Origin: Duganella sp. CF458
Lineage (GTDB): Bacteria; Pseudomonadota; Gammaproteobacteria; Burkholderiales; Burkholderiaceae_D
DNA length: 64,000 bases
Assembly: GCF_900113115.1 (NCBI RefSeq)
Contig: NZ_FOOF01000010.1
Coordinates: 186,001-250,000 of the forward strand
Reading direction: 5' to 3'
This document shows positions 1 to 8,326 of this stretch, piece by piece. Numbering within the stretch: position 1 is the stretch's first letter; each line of letters starts with the position of its first letter. The position numbers and the translations under genes are program-made. The notes under the pieces were generated by a model that made no database searches, was not told the DNA's origin, and worked only from the letters and a program-made list of their open reading frames with translations.

Positions 1-482
1 TCGATCGTCACGCTCACCTCCGCCAGGTCGTCAAACTGCGTCGCGGGATGGTGGCAGTAGGCAATGCTGTATTGCATTTCCGCGTGCACGAAATCGGCAC
101 GCCCATCGTCGCCCTGGTAGGACAGGACGGTATCGACGTACTGCGCGCTTTCTGCCAAATTGGCGAGCTGACCAACTGGCCCCGAGCCACCGTTCATCTG
201 GGCTTCGACCTGTGCCTCAATCGCTTCGCACAGATCGTCGAGCGCGTCATCGGCATCGACGTCCGCCTGGACAATGACGACTATCTTCAGCTGCAGCTCG
301 CGCTTTTGCATGAAGTCGTTGGTCTTCGTTGCCGGATCGCGTTCCGTGTAAACCAGCACTACTGGACAATTCTTTGCCGCGACGGGATACATGCGCGACG
401 CCTTGACGCGCCCAAAGAGCGACGGCGCGGCATTAAGCACATCCCGCACAGCGTGACGGATCAACTTGCGCTGAGTGCTCAA
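1..482 (-). CDS. Phage tail terminator / minor tail protein U-like (partial, 3' end off window)
   Basis: This is the next gene of the leftward head-tail operon and runs off the left edge of the window, so its C-terminus is missing. I translated it by hand: it begins STQRKLIRHAVRDVL and about 160 residues are visible. The start is probably TTG at 482, which overlaps the TGA stop of the preceding gene (479-481), a classical coupled start. The size, the acidic middle and the position directly after the head-tail joining gene fit the lambda gpU-like tail terminator or gpZ-like families, which cap the tail tube. The family assignment rests mainly on position and general look. No catalytic motif is expected. 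Confidence 0.6.
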   Translation of the reverse strand, partial: MSTQRKLIRHAVRDVLNAAPSLFGRVKASRMYPVAAKNCPVVLVYTERDPATKTNDFMQKRELQLKIVVIVQADVDADDALDDLCEAIEAQVEAQMNGGSGPVGQLANLAESAQYVDTVLSYQGDDGRADFVHAEMQYSIAYCHHPATQFDDLAEVSVTI

Positions 483-784
483 GCATTCACCTCCTTCAGT
501 TGTGCCTTCATCATCCGGCCATCCTCGGTCCGCTCAGGGAGCGAAGTCACCTTCCAGTTCAGCGCATTGATGGTCAGCTTGTCGCCGTGATCGAGGCCGT
601 CCAGCGAGCCGACCGGATACAGAATCTCCACGTTGGCGGCCTGCACCATATCGCCGACAAAGAGCGCATCGGGTCGATCGAAGATTACCGCCGCCTTCTG
701 GACCGAACCGTCTGGCATTAGCCTGGTGGCTTCATCCGCGTGTTCTTCGATATTGAAGAAGACCGACATGTTCTCAGCAAACAT
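479..784 (-). CDS. Head-tail joining protein, lambda gpFII-like
   Basis: A 101-residue protein lying between the capsid genes and the tail genes of the prophage. Size and position match lambda gpFII and related head-tail adaptors, which sit at the head vertex and accept the tail. Mid-protein it has alternating beta-strand segments (AAVIFDRPDALFVG, VEILYPVGSLDGL), as expected for a small beta-rich connector. It is followed with a stop-start overlap by the tail-terminator-like gene, which supports translation in one operon. No database comparison was possible. The alternative is a generic phage neck protein. Confidence 0.65.
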   Translation of the reverse strand: MFAENMSVFFNIEEHADEATRLMPDGSVQKAAVIFDRPDALFVGDMVQAANVEILYPVGSLDGLDHGDKLTINALNWKVTSLPERTEDGRMMKAQLKEVNA

Positions 785-795
785 ACAGATCTCGC

Positions 796-972
796 TTACT
801 CGTTACCGGCGCCGCCAGCGCCATCAGCGCCTGGTTCGACGACTTTGCCGGCCGGGGTCAGCACGCCGGACGCGACTAACTGCGCGGCATCCGCTTCCTT
901 CATGTCGACCGTGTCGCCCGCCTCGTACTGCTTGACGCCCGTATCCAGCTGCCAGTTGACTTTGAATTTCAT
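796..972 (-). CDS. Small prophage head-module protein (gpFI-position, DUF7210-like)
   Basis: The likely product is 58 residues, beginning MKFKVNWQLDTGVKQYEAGD and ending in a Gly/Ala-rich tail. I chose the ATG at 972 because AAGGAA lies a few bases upstream; a longer reading frame to 1065 has no such support. Small proteins of this shape, with a short beta-hairpin followed by an A.LV.SGVL.P segment, are common between major capsid and head-tail connector genes. That is the position of lambda gpFI, an accessory factor of DNA packaging. Function is inferred from position only. Confidence 0.6.
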   Translation of the reverse strand: MKFKVNWQLDTGVKQYEAGDTVDMKEADAAQLVASGVLTPAGKVVEPGADGAGGAGNE

Positions 973-1068
973 GGTATTCCTTGAAAAGGGAAGAGCCCAC
1001 CGCGGCAGGCTCTCTGGTTGTAAAGACCATCTACTACGGTCGGGTGTGCAGACGTCTGCACACAACCG

Positions 1069-2001
1069 TCAGGCGATGGCGTTCTGGAAGAAGTACGACA
1101 AGTCCGGCGCGCTGATAATCTCGTTCACACGTTCGCCGGCGCGCGTCTTGTAGCCACCTTCCAGGCCGCCGAAGTCCTTGCTGTACTGCGTATCGGCGAT
1201 GCGCTCGCCGAATTCGGCAGTAAAGCCCCAGGTGGTCGCGCGCTGCGCGTCGGTTGGCACCTCGCGGTAGGTCAGTGCGCAATGTTTGCCCCAGGCGCGC
1301 TGATACGCCGCGGCCTGCCCCTTTTTCGCGGTATTGACGAAAGCCTCGCCAACCAGGATCTCCTCCAGCTCGAGCGCGTCGGCCAGCTGCTGGCGGGTGA
1401 CGCCACCGGAAGTGCCGCCCTTGCCGTTGACGTAGTCGATGACTTTCGGGTGCAGGATCAGTTTCGTCCATGCCGCGCGCCCGATCGTCATCACATTCGG
1501 ACGCATGACCGACAGGTCCAGGGCGTTCAGAATGGCACTGATCGGGTCCGAGTTCGCATAATCGGACCACTGCGCGGTGCCGGCCAGCGTGGTCTTGTTC
1601 ACGTGGTTTGCCGGATTGAAGACTGCGCCAGCGACACGCACTTCACGGTCCAGCGTGACCAGCTTCATCACGAATTCGGCGGCATTGGCCACCGGGTCAA
1701 CACCTTCGGGTGCGTTACGCACGTCGTTGATCGGCACGATCTCGTCCAGGCCGTATTCGAACACGGTGGCCGGGACCAGGTCGCCTACGCTTTCTACCTG
1801 GTTAGGCGCGCTCTTGCGGCCAACACGGGTTTCCTGCACGGTGAACTGGTCTGCCATATTCTGGCGCATGTACTTGAAGTCCTGCGCGCCGACAAGAACG
1901 CGTGGCATGACGCTGTCGGCGATCATCTTGGCATTGCGATAGGCAATCACGATCGCCTGGATTACTGCTGCATTGATAGGATATGGTGCTGCTGCACTCA
2001 T
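1069..2001 (-). CDS. Major capsid protein (HK97-fold type)
   Basis: A 310-residue protein located directly after the decoration protein and the protease/scaffold gene, as in lambda (C-Nu3-D-E). It opens with a segment containing MPRVLVGAQDFKYMRQNMAD and has the mixed alpha/beta composition of a shell subunit, with VMTIGRAAWTKLILHPKVID in the centre. It should form the icosahedral shell after scaffold-directed assembly and proteolysis. A weak hairpin (AGAGCC/GGCTCT, 992-1013) lies just downstream in the transcribed direction. Assignment comes from length, order and general sequence character. Confidence 0.82.
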   Translation of the reverse strand: MSAAAPYPINAAVIQAIVIAYRNAKMIADSVMPRVLVGAQDFKYMRQNMADQFTVQETRVGRKSAPNQVESVGDLVPATVFEYGLDEIVPINDVRNAPEGVDPVANAAEFVMKLVTLDREVRVAGAVFNPANHVNKTTLAGTAQWSDYANSDPISAILNALDLSVMRPNVMTIGRAAWTKLILHPKVIDYVNGKGGTSGGVTRQQLADALELEEILVGEAFVNTAKKGQAAAYQRAWGKHCALTYREVPTDAQRATTWGFTAEFGERIADTQYSKDFGGLEGGYKTRAGERVNEIISAPDLSYFFQNAIA

Positions 2002-2055
2002 GTTTTGCTCCTGAGGGATAGGGTAATAGGGGCGGAAACGGGATCGGCCAGGCAG

Positions 2056-2430
2056 TTAGCCCTGGATCAATTCCGCACCAACGAGGACGCTGCCGATGTC
2101 GCCTGCGACGCCGCTTACTTCGGCATAGCCGATGATTCGATTGTTGGTGCCGGCGGCGGGCGCTGCGGCCACCGCACGACCTTGCGCGTCCGCTGTCAGC
2201 GGCTGACCGCGCGTCACGTTGCCGCCATACTCGACATCAGCCAGGCCGGTGCGCACGATGTCGGCGCGGTCGCCGGCGGCATATGCAAAGCCTTCGGTGA
2301 CGCCGATCATGGTGTCGTTGACGGTGGTTGCCTGTTTGACCGCACCATCACTGGCGCCGAAGCAGACAATACGGTTCTTCGCCAGGGCACCTTCCGCCAC
2401 GTAGTTGACGATAAGTCCGGTGATTCGCAT
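2056..2430 (-). CDS. Capsid decoration protein (DUF2190-like)
   Basis: A 124-residue protein (MRITGLIVNYVAEGALAKN...) between the protease/scaffold gene and the major capsid gene, where lambda has gpD. It has the DUF2190-type pattern: an N-terminal strand, repeated short beta segments around phrases such as IVCFGASDGAVKQAT and MIGVTEGFAYAAGD, and a C-terminal IGYAEV...GSVLVGAELIQG. Members of this family bind the outer surface of phage heads and stabilise them. Gene order agrees with the assignment. Confidence 0.72.
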   Translation of the reverse strand: MRITGLIVNYVAEGALAKNRIVCFGASDGAVKQATTVNDTMIGVTEGFAYAAGDRADIVRTGLADVEYGGNVTRGQPLTADAQGRAVAAAPAAGTNNRIIGYAEVSGVAGDIGSVLVGAELIQG

Positions 2431-2466
2431 GGTATGTAATCCTTGTGTGTTGAACAGTTGATCGGC

Positions 2467-2904
2467 TTACTGTGCGGCGAGTTCGCGGGCAGCCTGCGCG
2501 GCGGCAGCAGCAAACGAGACTTCGCGGCCAGCGGTCTTGGCTTCAGCGACAATGGCGCTCGCCCGCGCGGCGATGTCGCCGGCTTGCGGCTTGGCGGCGG
2601 GAACTGGTTCCGCAGCAGCAGGCACTGGCGCCGGTGCGTCCGCAGCCAATGCGGCGGCGGTGGTCTTCAGCTTGCCCTTCTCGGCGGCGAGTACCTGTGC
2701 GGCAGCCTGGTCCGGGTTGGTCTTACCGTCAGCCTTGAGCGCAGCGATCAGCGCTTCGTGGCCCGGCATCGAATGCGCCTCGATACCCAGGATGCGTTCA
2801 CGTTCCGCGGTGGCGCCGGCGGTGATGAATTCGGATCGCATTTGCGCAAACAGCGCTGCGTGGTCGCGTTCCAGGGACTCACGCGAAATGGTTGGATCTG
2901 GCAT
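2467..2904 (-). CDS. Nested scaffold protein (Nu3-like) from internal start
   Basis: An in-frame internal ATG at 2904 begins MPDPTISRESLERDHAALFA and is preceded by AAAAGGAAATTTCT, a good Shine-Dalgarno at proper spacing inside the S49 gene. The product would be 145 residues, mostly helical and rich in Ala, Glu and Lys, which is the composition of head scaffolds. Lambda makes Nu3 the same way, from within gene C. The sequence shows the internal site; that both products are made is inferred from the lambda precedent. Confidence 0.65.
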   Translation of the reverse strand: MPDPTISRESLERDHAALFAQMRSEFITAGATAERERILGIEAHSMPGHEALIAALKADGKTNPDQAAAQVLAAEKGKLKTTAAALAADAPAPVPAAAEPVPAAKPQAGDIAARASAIVAEAKTAGREVSFAAAAAQAARELAAQ

Positions 2905-3882
2905 AGAAATTTCCTTTTCGGTGGGGGTGTGGTTCGGCGCATCACCGGCGCTTAACACGGTTTCAGTTGAATCGTGGCCGGTCGCGTCACCGGCGCCTGC
3001 CACGGAAAGCCCGCCCAGCGCAAACACGGCCTTACGCCGTTTGGAGAACTGGGAAGGGTTGCTGGCCAGCTTTTCCACCGTTGCATCGACCGTGGAAACA
3101 CCGTCCACCAGCCCTGCTTCGATGGCCTGCCGGCCAATGAACACGCGGCCGTCGGCCATGTGTTCGAGGACGTCGTCCGCCTTCACGCCGCGATGTTCCG
3201 CGACCGCGTCGACGAACACGGAATAAATGTGGTCAACCTGCGCCTGCATGTACGCCTTACCTTCTTCGGACAATGGCGCAGTACTGCTGGCGATACGTTT
3301 GTAGCGGCCAGCAGTAATCTCGGTCGTCAACGCACCTGGTGCGCGCGGGCTGTAGTCGTGCGTGGCCACGACACCGATGCTTCCCACCTGCACCGTCGGG
3401 CCGCTCACAAAGACCGCGTTCGCCGCCGAGCCGAACCAATATGCGGCACTGGCCATGGTCCCTTCGCTGACTGCGACGATCGGCTTGACCGACGACAGCT
3501 CATGAATCGCCGCCGCCAGTTCCGGAGTACCGAAGACGCTGCCGCCAGGCGAATCAATCGCCAGGACCATTGAGCGGACGCGCGGGTCGGCAATCGCCGA
3601 TTCGACCTGTTTGGTCAGCATCTGAGCCGAAGCGCCGCCGCTCACGCGTGTGAACAGGTTCGCTTTCGGCGCGATGACGCCGTCGATTGCCAGCACCGCC
3701 ACCCCGCCTTCGCGCAGCTCATACTCCTGCTGCTCGTTTGCGAGGGGACGGCTTAGCCGGGCTTCGATCGCCTCGATATCGATCTTTTCGCCGCGGAAGT
3801 GCGCCGCGTAGATTGCCTGGATCTCCTGAAGCTTCTCAGGCTGGATGGCCCACGCGCTGGTGAGAATGTCGAGTAGTTTCAT
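2467..3882 (-). CDS. S49-family prohead protease with fused scaffold domain
   Basis: A 471-residue protein homologous in layout to lambda gpC/Nu3. The N-terminal part (about residues 1-300) is a ClpP-fold S49 peptidase: LAIDGVIAPK, then LAIDSPGGSV, then the nucleophile region TMASAAYWFGSAA. The probable general-base lysine is in TAGRYKRIASS (Ser-Lys dyad as in SppA). The C-terminal part (from about residue 327) is an Ala/Lys/Glu-rich scaffold. It starts with its own ATG and ribosome site, so two products are likely. The protease matures the prohead by degrading the scaffold. The start at 3882 matches the conserved N-terminus MKLLDILTSAWAIQPEKL but has no visible Shine-Dalgarno sequence and sits 8 bases after a terminator-like hairpin. 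Confidence 0.87.
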   Translation of the reverse strand: MKLLDILTSAWAIQPEKLQEIQAIYAAHFRGEKIDIEAIEARLSRPLANEQQEYELREGGVAVLAIDGVIAPKANLFTRVSGGASAQMLTKQVESAIADPRVRSMVLAIDSPGGSVFGTPELAAAIHELSSVKPIVAVSEGTMASAAYWFGSAANAVFVSGPTVQVGSIGVVATHDYSPRAPGALTTEITAGRYKRIASSTAPLSEEGKAYMQAQVDHIYSVFVDAVAEHRGVKADDVLEHMADGRVFIGRQAIEAGLVDGVSTVDATVEKLASNPSQFSKRRKAVFALGGLSVAGAGDATGHDSTETVLSAGDAPNHTPTEKEISMPDPTISRESLERDHAALFAQMRSEFITAGATAERERILGIEAHSMPGHEALIAALKADGKTNPDQAAAQVLAAEKGKLKTTAAALAADAPAPVPAAAEPVPAAKPQAGDIAARASAIVAEAKTAGREVSFAAAAAQAARELAAQ

Positions 3883-3883
3883 A

Positions 3884-3908
3884 AAAATAAAGCCCGCATA
3901 AGCGGGCT
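3884..3908 (-). terminator. Terminator-like hairpin between portal and protease genes
   Basis: AGCCCGC (3891-3897) and GCGGGCT (3902-3908) form a 7-bp GC stem with a 4-base loop. On the minus strand this is followed by TTTATTTTT and then, almost at once, the ATG of the S49 protease at 3882. The stem also contains the portal stop codon. It looks like an intrinsic terminator or attenuator inside the head operon. Confidence 0.6.
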
Positions 3909-5487
3909 AGTCGTCGGTGTTGTCGGATGGTGGATCTGGTGGTGCGGGAACACCGGATGGCTGCTTCAGCAATCCGGCCTCGCTGCGCAGCCTATGCTCC
4001 TTGACGCGCTGCACATGCTTTGCTTCCCAGTCTCCACCGTCATACGCCGCAGTTTCCTCGGCGAGCGTGGTAATGCCGATATCGATGCGCTTCTCAGCCG
4101 CGTTGACCTCCTTAAGGGGATCGAGGCTACCCGGGCCATCACCCAGCCATACGGCGCCGCACCAGGCCTTCCGCACGGCAGGATCTGCAAAGAAGCCGGG
4201 CGCCGCGATCCTGCCATTGGCCACTGCCTCCGCCAGCCAGGTCTCGTAGACGGGCTGGCAAAAGTTGTCGGCCAGCCAGACGCGGCGGTTCTTGAAGAAC
4301 TTCCAGGCTTCGAGCAATGCTGCGCGCGCGGCGCTGTAGCTCGCAGTGAAATGCTTGATCAGCACTTCGAATGGCAGCTCCAGGGCGACGCCGATCTGGC
4401 GCAACACGGCCATCACGAACGGGTCGAACGCCACGTTTGGCCGTCCAGGGTTTGCAGTGTTCACCTTGGCGCCCTGCTCAAGATCGATGATCGCACCGGA
4501 CGCGAGCTGGAGCTCCGGCGCACTGCCTGGTGCGCTGCTCTCGATCGGCACCGGCGCCGCGTCGTCGGCTGAGTGCTCGACGAACACGGTGAACATGCCG
4601 GAGATCACAGCCGCCATGATCTCGGCTTCGGTATAGCGATCCAGTTGCTTGAGCGGTTCGATCACGGGAGCCAGGTATGGTTCACCGCGGCGCTGGTCCG
4701 GGCGTAGCCTCTTGAACAGGTGGATCACGTTGATCCGCCCGGTCTGTTCGCCGCGCACAGGAATACGGTCGTAGCTGATCGTTCCCCGCACCCTGGCCAA
4801 CGCGCTCGGGTGCCGGTTCGCCACGTGGACAGCAACCGTTGCACCGAAGTCGTCCACCTCGACGCCGCCGAAGACCTTCGTACTCGCAACCATGTCAGGT
4901 GGCGTGGCCAGCCTGTCACCCTCGACGACTTGAACCTTTAACGCGTATGCACAGCCTGGCAGCTGCCTGGACGGCAAGATGCTGAGGACATCGCCGTTGA
5001 CCAGGGCTGACCGGAACATCAGCTCCTGCTGCGCATAAAAGTTCTGCGTTGACGTTGCATCACACTCGAAACGGTTCTCAGCCCAAAGCCGGAACTCTCG
5101 TTCCGTCTGCCGCTGCCACTCTGCGGCCTGGTCTTCCGTCAGCCCCAGGTATTTTGAATCAATGTGGGACTGCATCACCAGGCCGGTGCCAACGACGTTT
5201 GTGACGACGGTGTTGATGGCACCGGTCGCCAATGGCGCATTTCGCATCAGGTCGCGCGAGTGCTCCCGCAACGTCGGCAGGTCCGGCAGCAGGTCGTCGT
5301 CAGCGCTGTTGCCGGAAGTGAACCAGTTACGGAAACTGCGCCGCGATTTATCGGCGCCGATATAGGAGCCGGCCAGCGCCATTTGCGCCCGGGCCTGGAT
5401 ACGCCGCTGACCCTTGACTGGATCGAAATAGGTCACGACCTTGTCAACGATGTTCGGCTGAACGTTGATTTTGATTTTCTGGGCCAT
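3907..5487 (-). CDS. Phage portal protein, lambda gpB family
   Basis: A 526-residue protein forming the dodecameric ring at the packaging vertex through which DNA enters and leaves. Family features are the N-terminal YFDPVKGQRRIQARAQMALAGSYIGAD and LREHSRDLMRNAPLATGAINTVVTNVVGTGL (polar start of the clip/wing), and the central RIPVRGEQTGRINVIHLFKRLRPDQRRGEPYLAPVI-type segment. The C-terminal stem/crown region includes HFTASYSAARAALLEAWKFFKNRR. It follows the gpW-like gene with overlapping stop and start (5487-5489) and precedes the prohead protease, the standard lambda order. Confidence 0.92.
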   Translation of the reverse strand: MAQKIKINVQPNIVDKVVTYFDPVKGQRRIQARAQMALAGSYIGADKSRRSFRNWFTSGNSADDDLLPDLPTLREHSRDLMRNAPLATGAINTVVTNVVGTGLVMQSHIDSKYLGLTEDQAAEWQRQTEREFRLWAENRFECDATSTQNFYAQQELMFRSALVNGDVLSILPSRQLPGCAYALKVQVVEGDRLATPPDMVASTKVFGGVEVDDFGATVAVHVANRHPSALARVRGTISYDRIPVRGEQTGRINVIHLFKRLRPDQRRGEPYLAPVIEPLKQLDRYTEAEIMAAVISGMFTVFVEHSADDAAPVPIESSAPGSAPELQLASGAIIDLEQGAKVNTANPGRPNVAFDPFVMAVLRQIGVALELPFEVLIKHFTASYSAARAALLEAWKFFKNRRVWLADNFCQPVYETWLAEAVANGRIAAPGFFADPAVRKAWCGAVWLGDGPGSLDPLKEVNAAEKRIDIGITTLAEETAAYDGGDWEAKHVQRVKEHRLRSEAGLLKQPSGVPAPPDPPSDNTDD

Positions 5488-5720
5488 CAGCGCGGCACTC
5501 CATAACTGATCCGCATGCCACGCGGCCCGCTGCGCGGCGTCGCACTCAAGAGCGCCACCTGCTTCTGCCAGAAGATGATCTGCTGCCGGATTTCAGCAGC
5601 ATCGGCACGCCGCAACTTGCGCGTACCGATCGCATATTCCTGCCCCGTCGCCGTAGCCGCACTTGCCGCCAGCCATGCATCAAGTTGTGCTTGTGCTTGT
5701 TGTAACGTGATTCCTGCCAT
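5487..5720 (-). CDS. gpW-like head completion protein (DUF6148 family)
   Basis: A 77-residue protein, MAGITLQQAQAQLDAWLAAS..., between terminase and portal where lambda has gpW. I chose the ATG at 5720 because AGGAAG stands just upstream and because the longer frame to 5891 only shadows the end of the terminase gene. DUF6148/gpW-type proteins of 70-80 residues share the TL.QAQ..LDAWLAA and R.ADAAEIRQQI.FW...V motifs seen here. They plug the portal and make the tail-attachment site. It begins 8 bases after the terminase stop, so it is co-transcribed. Confidence 0.8.
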   Translation of the reverse strand: MAGITLQQAQAQLDAWLAASAATATGQEYAIGTRKLRRADAAEIRQQIIFWQKQVALLSATPRSGPRGMRISYGVPR

Positions 5721-5728
5721 GGTGCTTC

Positions 5729-7726
5729 CTATCGAATGCCGCGCGAACGAACGCGCCTGACCGGTGCAGACGTCTGCACTGGAGTCGCTTGTATTGAAAT
5801 GGGTGCTGACGGAACCGGATCCGGCGCCGCAAACGGTAATGCAAACATGTCCTGCACTTTCGGCTGGACTGCCTCTTCCAGTCGCTCCCACATGCGGTCG
5901 GTGTAACGGTGCAGATCCAACATGTGCGCTGCGAAGAGCGCATACACCGTGCAGTCCAGCACTTCGTTGCGCTTCCTCACCGGCACCCAGCGGTACTGCT
6001 CACCGCCGGCAGTTCGCTGCAGCACCCGCACTTCGGCAGTAAGCTGGTTGTAAAACTCGACCGACAGGTCTTTCGAGAAGTGGATAAAGCCGGGACCGTA
6101 CTGCGTCACCTTAAGGCGGCCAAAAATCAAGTCCTTTGCCGTGTCGGTGCCTACGTGCCAAAGCTTGATGCCGCTCTTGATCACCTTGCCGCGGTAGTTC
6201 ACATCCTGCAGCGACGACTTGCCCTTGACCGGCTGCCCATTGCGGTGATCACCTTTGATGGCAAACACGCGACGCCCCTTCGCAACCGAGCGACAGTACG
6301 TATAGGCCTGGTGCGTAAAGTGGCCACCGGTATCGATGGCCAGCGCCTCAATACGCAGACTCGTTCCGCAAGCGTGGGAAAAGCACGTCTGCAAGTAGGT
6401 GTCGAGTTTCTCCCAGTCGCGTTCATCAGCTGGATTGGCTTCGATCACCATGTAATCGACGACCCACATCTCCTCGCCGCGCCCGATGGCCCACACCACC
6501 ACCTCGAAACGATTGTCCTGTAGGTCAACCCCGGCCACCAGGACCAGGCCGCCCATTTGCACTACACGCAAGGGGTACGCCTCGGCACGCTCCATCAGAG
6601 CATGCATGTCAGCCTTTTCGACTTCCTCTTCCCAGGTTTCTCCCAGCGTCGTGTTGACGAAGGTCTTGAGCTCGCCCTTGTCGCCGGCCCGGGCCTTATT
6701 CTTGGCCGAGAGGAACTCGGCAACGATCTGTGCCCAGGTGGTCTGTGGGCTATAAGCCGTCCAAATGTGGAAGGCCACCCGTTTTGGTACCGCGATACGG
6801 CCCCCATCGGCATCCCGGTAATTGCTCTGCTGGTCAATCCACGTTCCATCGTCAGCGATCCACCGGCCCTGCTCCCATACCGCCAGGTAGTCGGCCTGCG
6901 ACATCATGGCACCGCAGGCGCTGCAGGCATGGAGCACGGTCGAAGCGTCATCGCCGATCCATTTGAAGCCGTAGGGCTTTTCCTTCCCGCCCCAGCGCAA
7001 CTGGACGTACTCGCCACAATGCGGGCATGGAAAGTGCCAGTAGAACTGCGCATCTGCCTGATCGAAGCGCGCCTCGATCAGTGAAAAACCTTTCAGCTTC
7101 GGCGTGGATCCGCAGATCAATTTCGGAAACGTGGCGCCCTCGATGCGCTTTCGTGCCAGCGTAACCGGGCTGCCCTCTTTCTCCACATCGGTATCGAATC
7201 CGTCGAGCTCATCAAGAATCGACACATCGACCGATAGGCGCCGGTAGTTCTTTGCCGCCTTGCCGCCACGAAGGTGCAGGACTGAACTCAGGAACTTCTT
7301 TTGCCGCAGCGTGTTTTCCTTGTTCTTCGCCAGAAAACTGGGGAAGACTTTGATCATCGCCGGCACGTCGCGAAACATGGGCTCGAGTTCGGTCTTGCAG
7401 AACTCATCGCTGTCGTCGTCCGTCGGCTGCCACAGCGCCTGGTTGCGCCGCTTATGCTCGGCAAAGTAGCCGATGGCCGCCAGGATCATCTTCGTGTAGC
7501 CGACCCGCGCCGACTTCATGAACGTCACTTCTTCATGTTCGTCGTTGGACATCGCGTCCATGATGGCGCGCTGGTACGGATACGCATTCCAACGCTGTTC
7601 GACATACGACGATTCCGCGGACAGGTAAAAATTCTGTTCCGCCCACTCCGACAGCCGCATCGGGCTGACAGCGGCGAGGGACTGCAAACCCGCCTTCAGG
7701 GCACGATCAATCTCCGTCAAGTCCAT
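5729..7726 (-). CDS. Terminase large subunit, lambda gpA family
   Basis: A 665-residue DNA-packaging motor. The ATPase domain has the gpA-type P-loop MKSARVGYTKM (residues about 70-80) and the Walker B ILDELDGF (about 170-177). Two CxxC pairs (CPHCGEY, CSACGAM) in the middle resemble a zinc knuckle. The C-terminal nuclease region begins LVAGVDLQDNRFEVVVWAIG, in which the first Asp is a metal ligand. It translocates DNA into the prohead and cuts concatemers. The start at 7726 overlaps the small-subunit gene by about 20 bases. The family match indicates cos-type packaging, as in lambda. Confidence 0.95.
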   Translation of the reverse strand: MDLTEIDRALKAGLQSLAAVSPMRLSEWAEQNFYLSAESSYVEQRWNAYPYQRAIMDAMSNDEHEEVTFMKSARVGYTKMILAAIGYFAEHKRRNQALWQPTDDDSDEFCKTELEPMFRDVPAMIKVFPSFLAKNKENTLRQKKFLSSVLHLRGGKAAKNYRRLSVDVSILDELDGFDTDVEKEGSPVTLARKRIEGATFPKLICGSTPKLKGFSLIEARFDQADAQFYWHFPCPHCGEYVQLRWGGKEKPYGFKWIGDDASTVLHACSACGAMMSQADYLAVWEQGRWIADDGTWIDQQSNYRDADGGRIAVPKRVAFHIWTAYSPQTTWAQIVAEFLSAKNKARAGDKGELKTFVNTTLGETWEEEVEKADMHALMERAEAYPLRVVQMGGLVLVAGVDLQDNRFEVVVWAIGRGEEMWVVDYMVIEANPADERDWEKLDTYLQTCFSHACGTSLRIEALAIDTGGHFTHQAYTYCRSVAKGRRVFAIKGDHRNGQPVKGKSSLQDVNYRGKVIKSGIKLWHVGTDTAKDLIFGRLKVTQYGPGFIHFSKDLSVEFYNQLTAEVRVLQRTAGGEQYRWVPVRKRNEVLDCTVYALFAAHMLDLHRYTDRMWERLEEAVQPKVQDMFALPFAAPDPVPSAPISIQATPVQTSAPVRRVRSRGIR

Positions 7727-8228
7727 ATGCTACATCCTCGGTATTTCGCTCGCCCTCCTCGTCTTCCTCGACCAGGTCGGCCAGGGTAATGCCGGCGGCC
7801 TGGTTACGCGCCTTCACTACCTCGCGAGTGATGAAGTCCAGATCCTCGGAAGTCAGTTCGGAACGACGCTTCAATTGCACCGGGATCGCTTCGAGGATGC
7901 CGGCAATCTGGCGCCCGACCTTCGAGAGCACTTGTTCCAGCACCGCCACCGGCGCCAGTTCGCGGCGAGTTACCGCATTTTGCAGTTCCACCTTCTCGCG
8001 CTGCGCGCGCGCTAGGGCTGCGCGCTCCGTGGCGAGGTCCAGCTCTCCAGCTGCCTGTCGGCCCGCAGCTTGCTCGCGCAGATTGCGGCAATACTGTTTC
8101 AGCCAGACGCTGGCGGGTTCGCCGGCGGTGAGCACACCACGTGTGAGCAGATCACTGACCGCGGGCTGGCTGATTCCGACCAGGTCGCCGAATGCCGCCT
8201 GGCTCATTCGGGCCTGCTGGTCGATCAT
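7707..8228 (-). CDS. Terminase small subunit, Nu1-like
   Basis: A 173-residue DNA-binding subunit. The N-terminus is a helix-turn-helix (MSQAAFGDLVGISQPAVSDLL) that recognises the packaging site. A long helical linker follows (LATERAALARAQREKVELQNAVTRRELAP), then a C-terminal segment containing ILEAIPVQLKRRSELTSEDL and an acidic tail. It directly precedes and overlaps the large subunit. The Nu1-type architecture of winged helix plus coiled coil is clear, and lambda Nu1 is of similar length. Confidence 0.88.
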   Translation of the reverse strand: MIDQQARMSQAAFGDLVGISQPAVSDLLTRGVLTAGEPASVWLKQYCRNLREQAAGRQAAGELDLATERAALARAQREKVELQNAVTRRELAPVAVLEQVLSKVGRQIAGILEAIPVQLKRRSELTSEDLDFITREVVKARNQAAGITLADLVEEDEEGERNTEDVAYGLDGD

Positions 8229-8326
8229 ATAACCCCCTAGGGAAAATTTTGTGAATAGTGGGCGATCGGGGCGCGAATTACCCTCGATAGTTCAAGTCCC
8301 GGGAGTACCTTGTCGCCCAGCCGACA

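Noticed and set aside
992-1013. Hairpin AGAGCC/GGCTCT after the capsid gene as a terminator
   Set aside because: A short 6-bp stem with a 10-base loop and only a broken T-run (TCCCTTTTC). Too weak to call.
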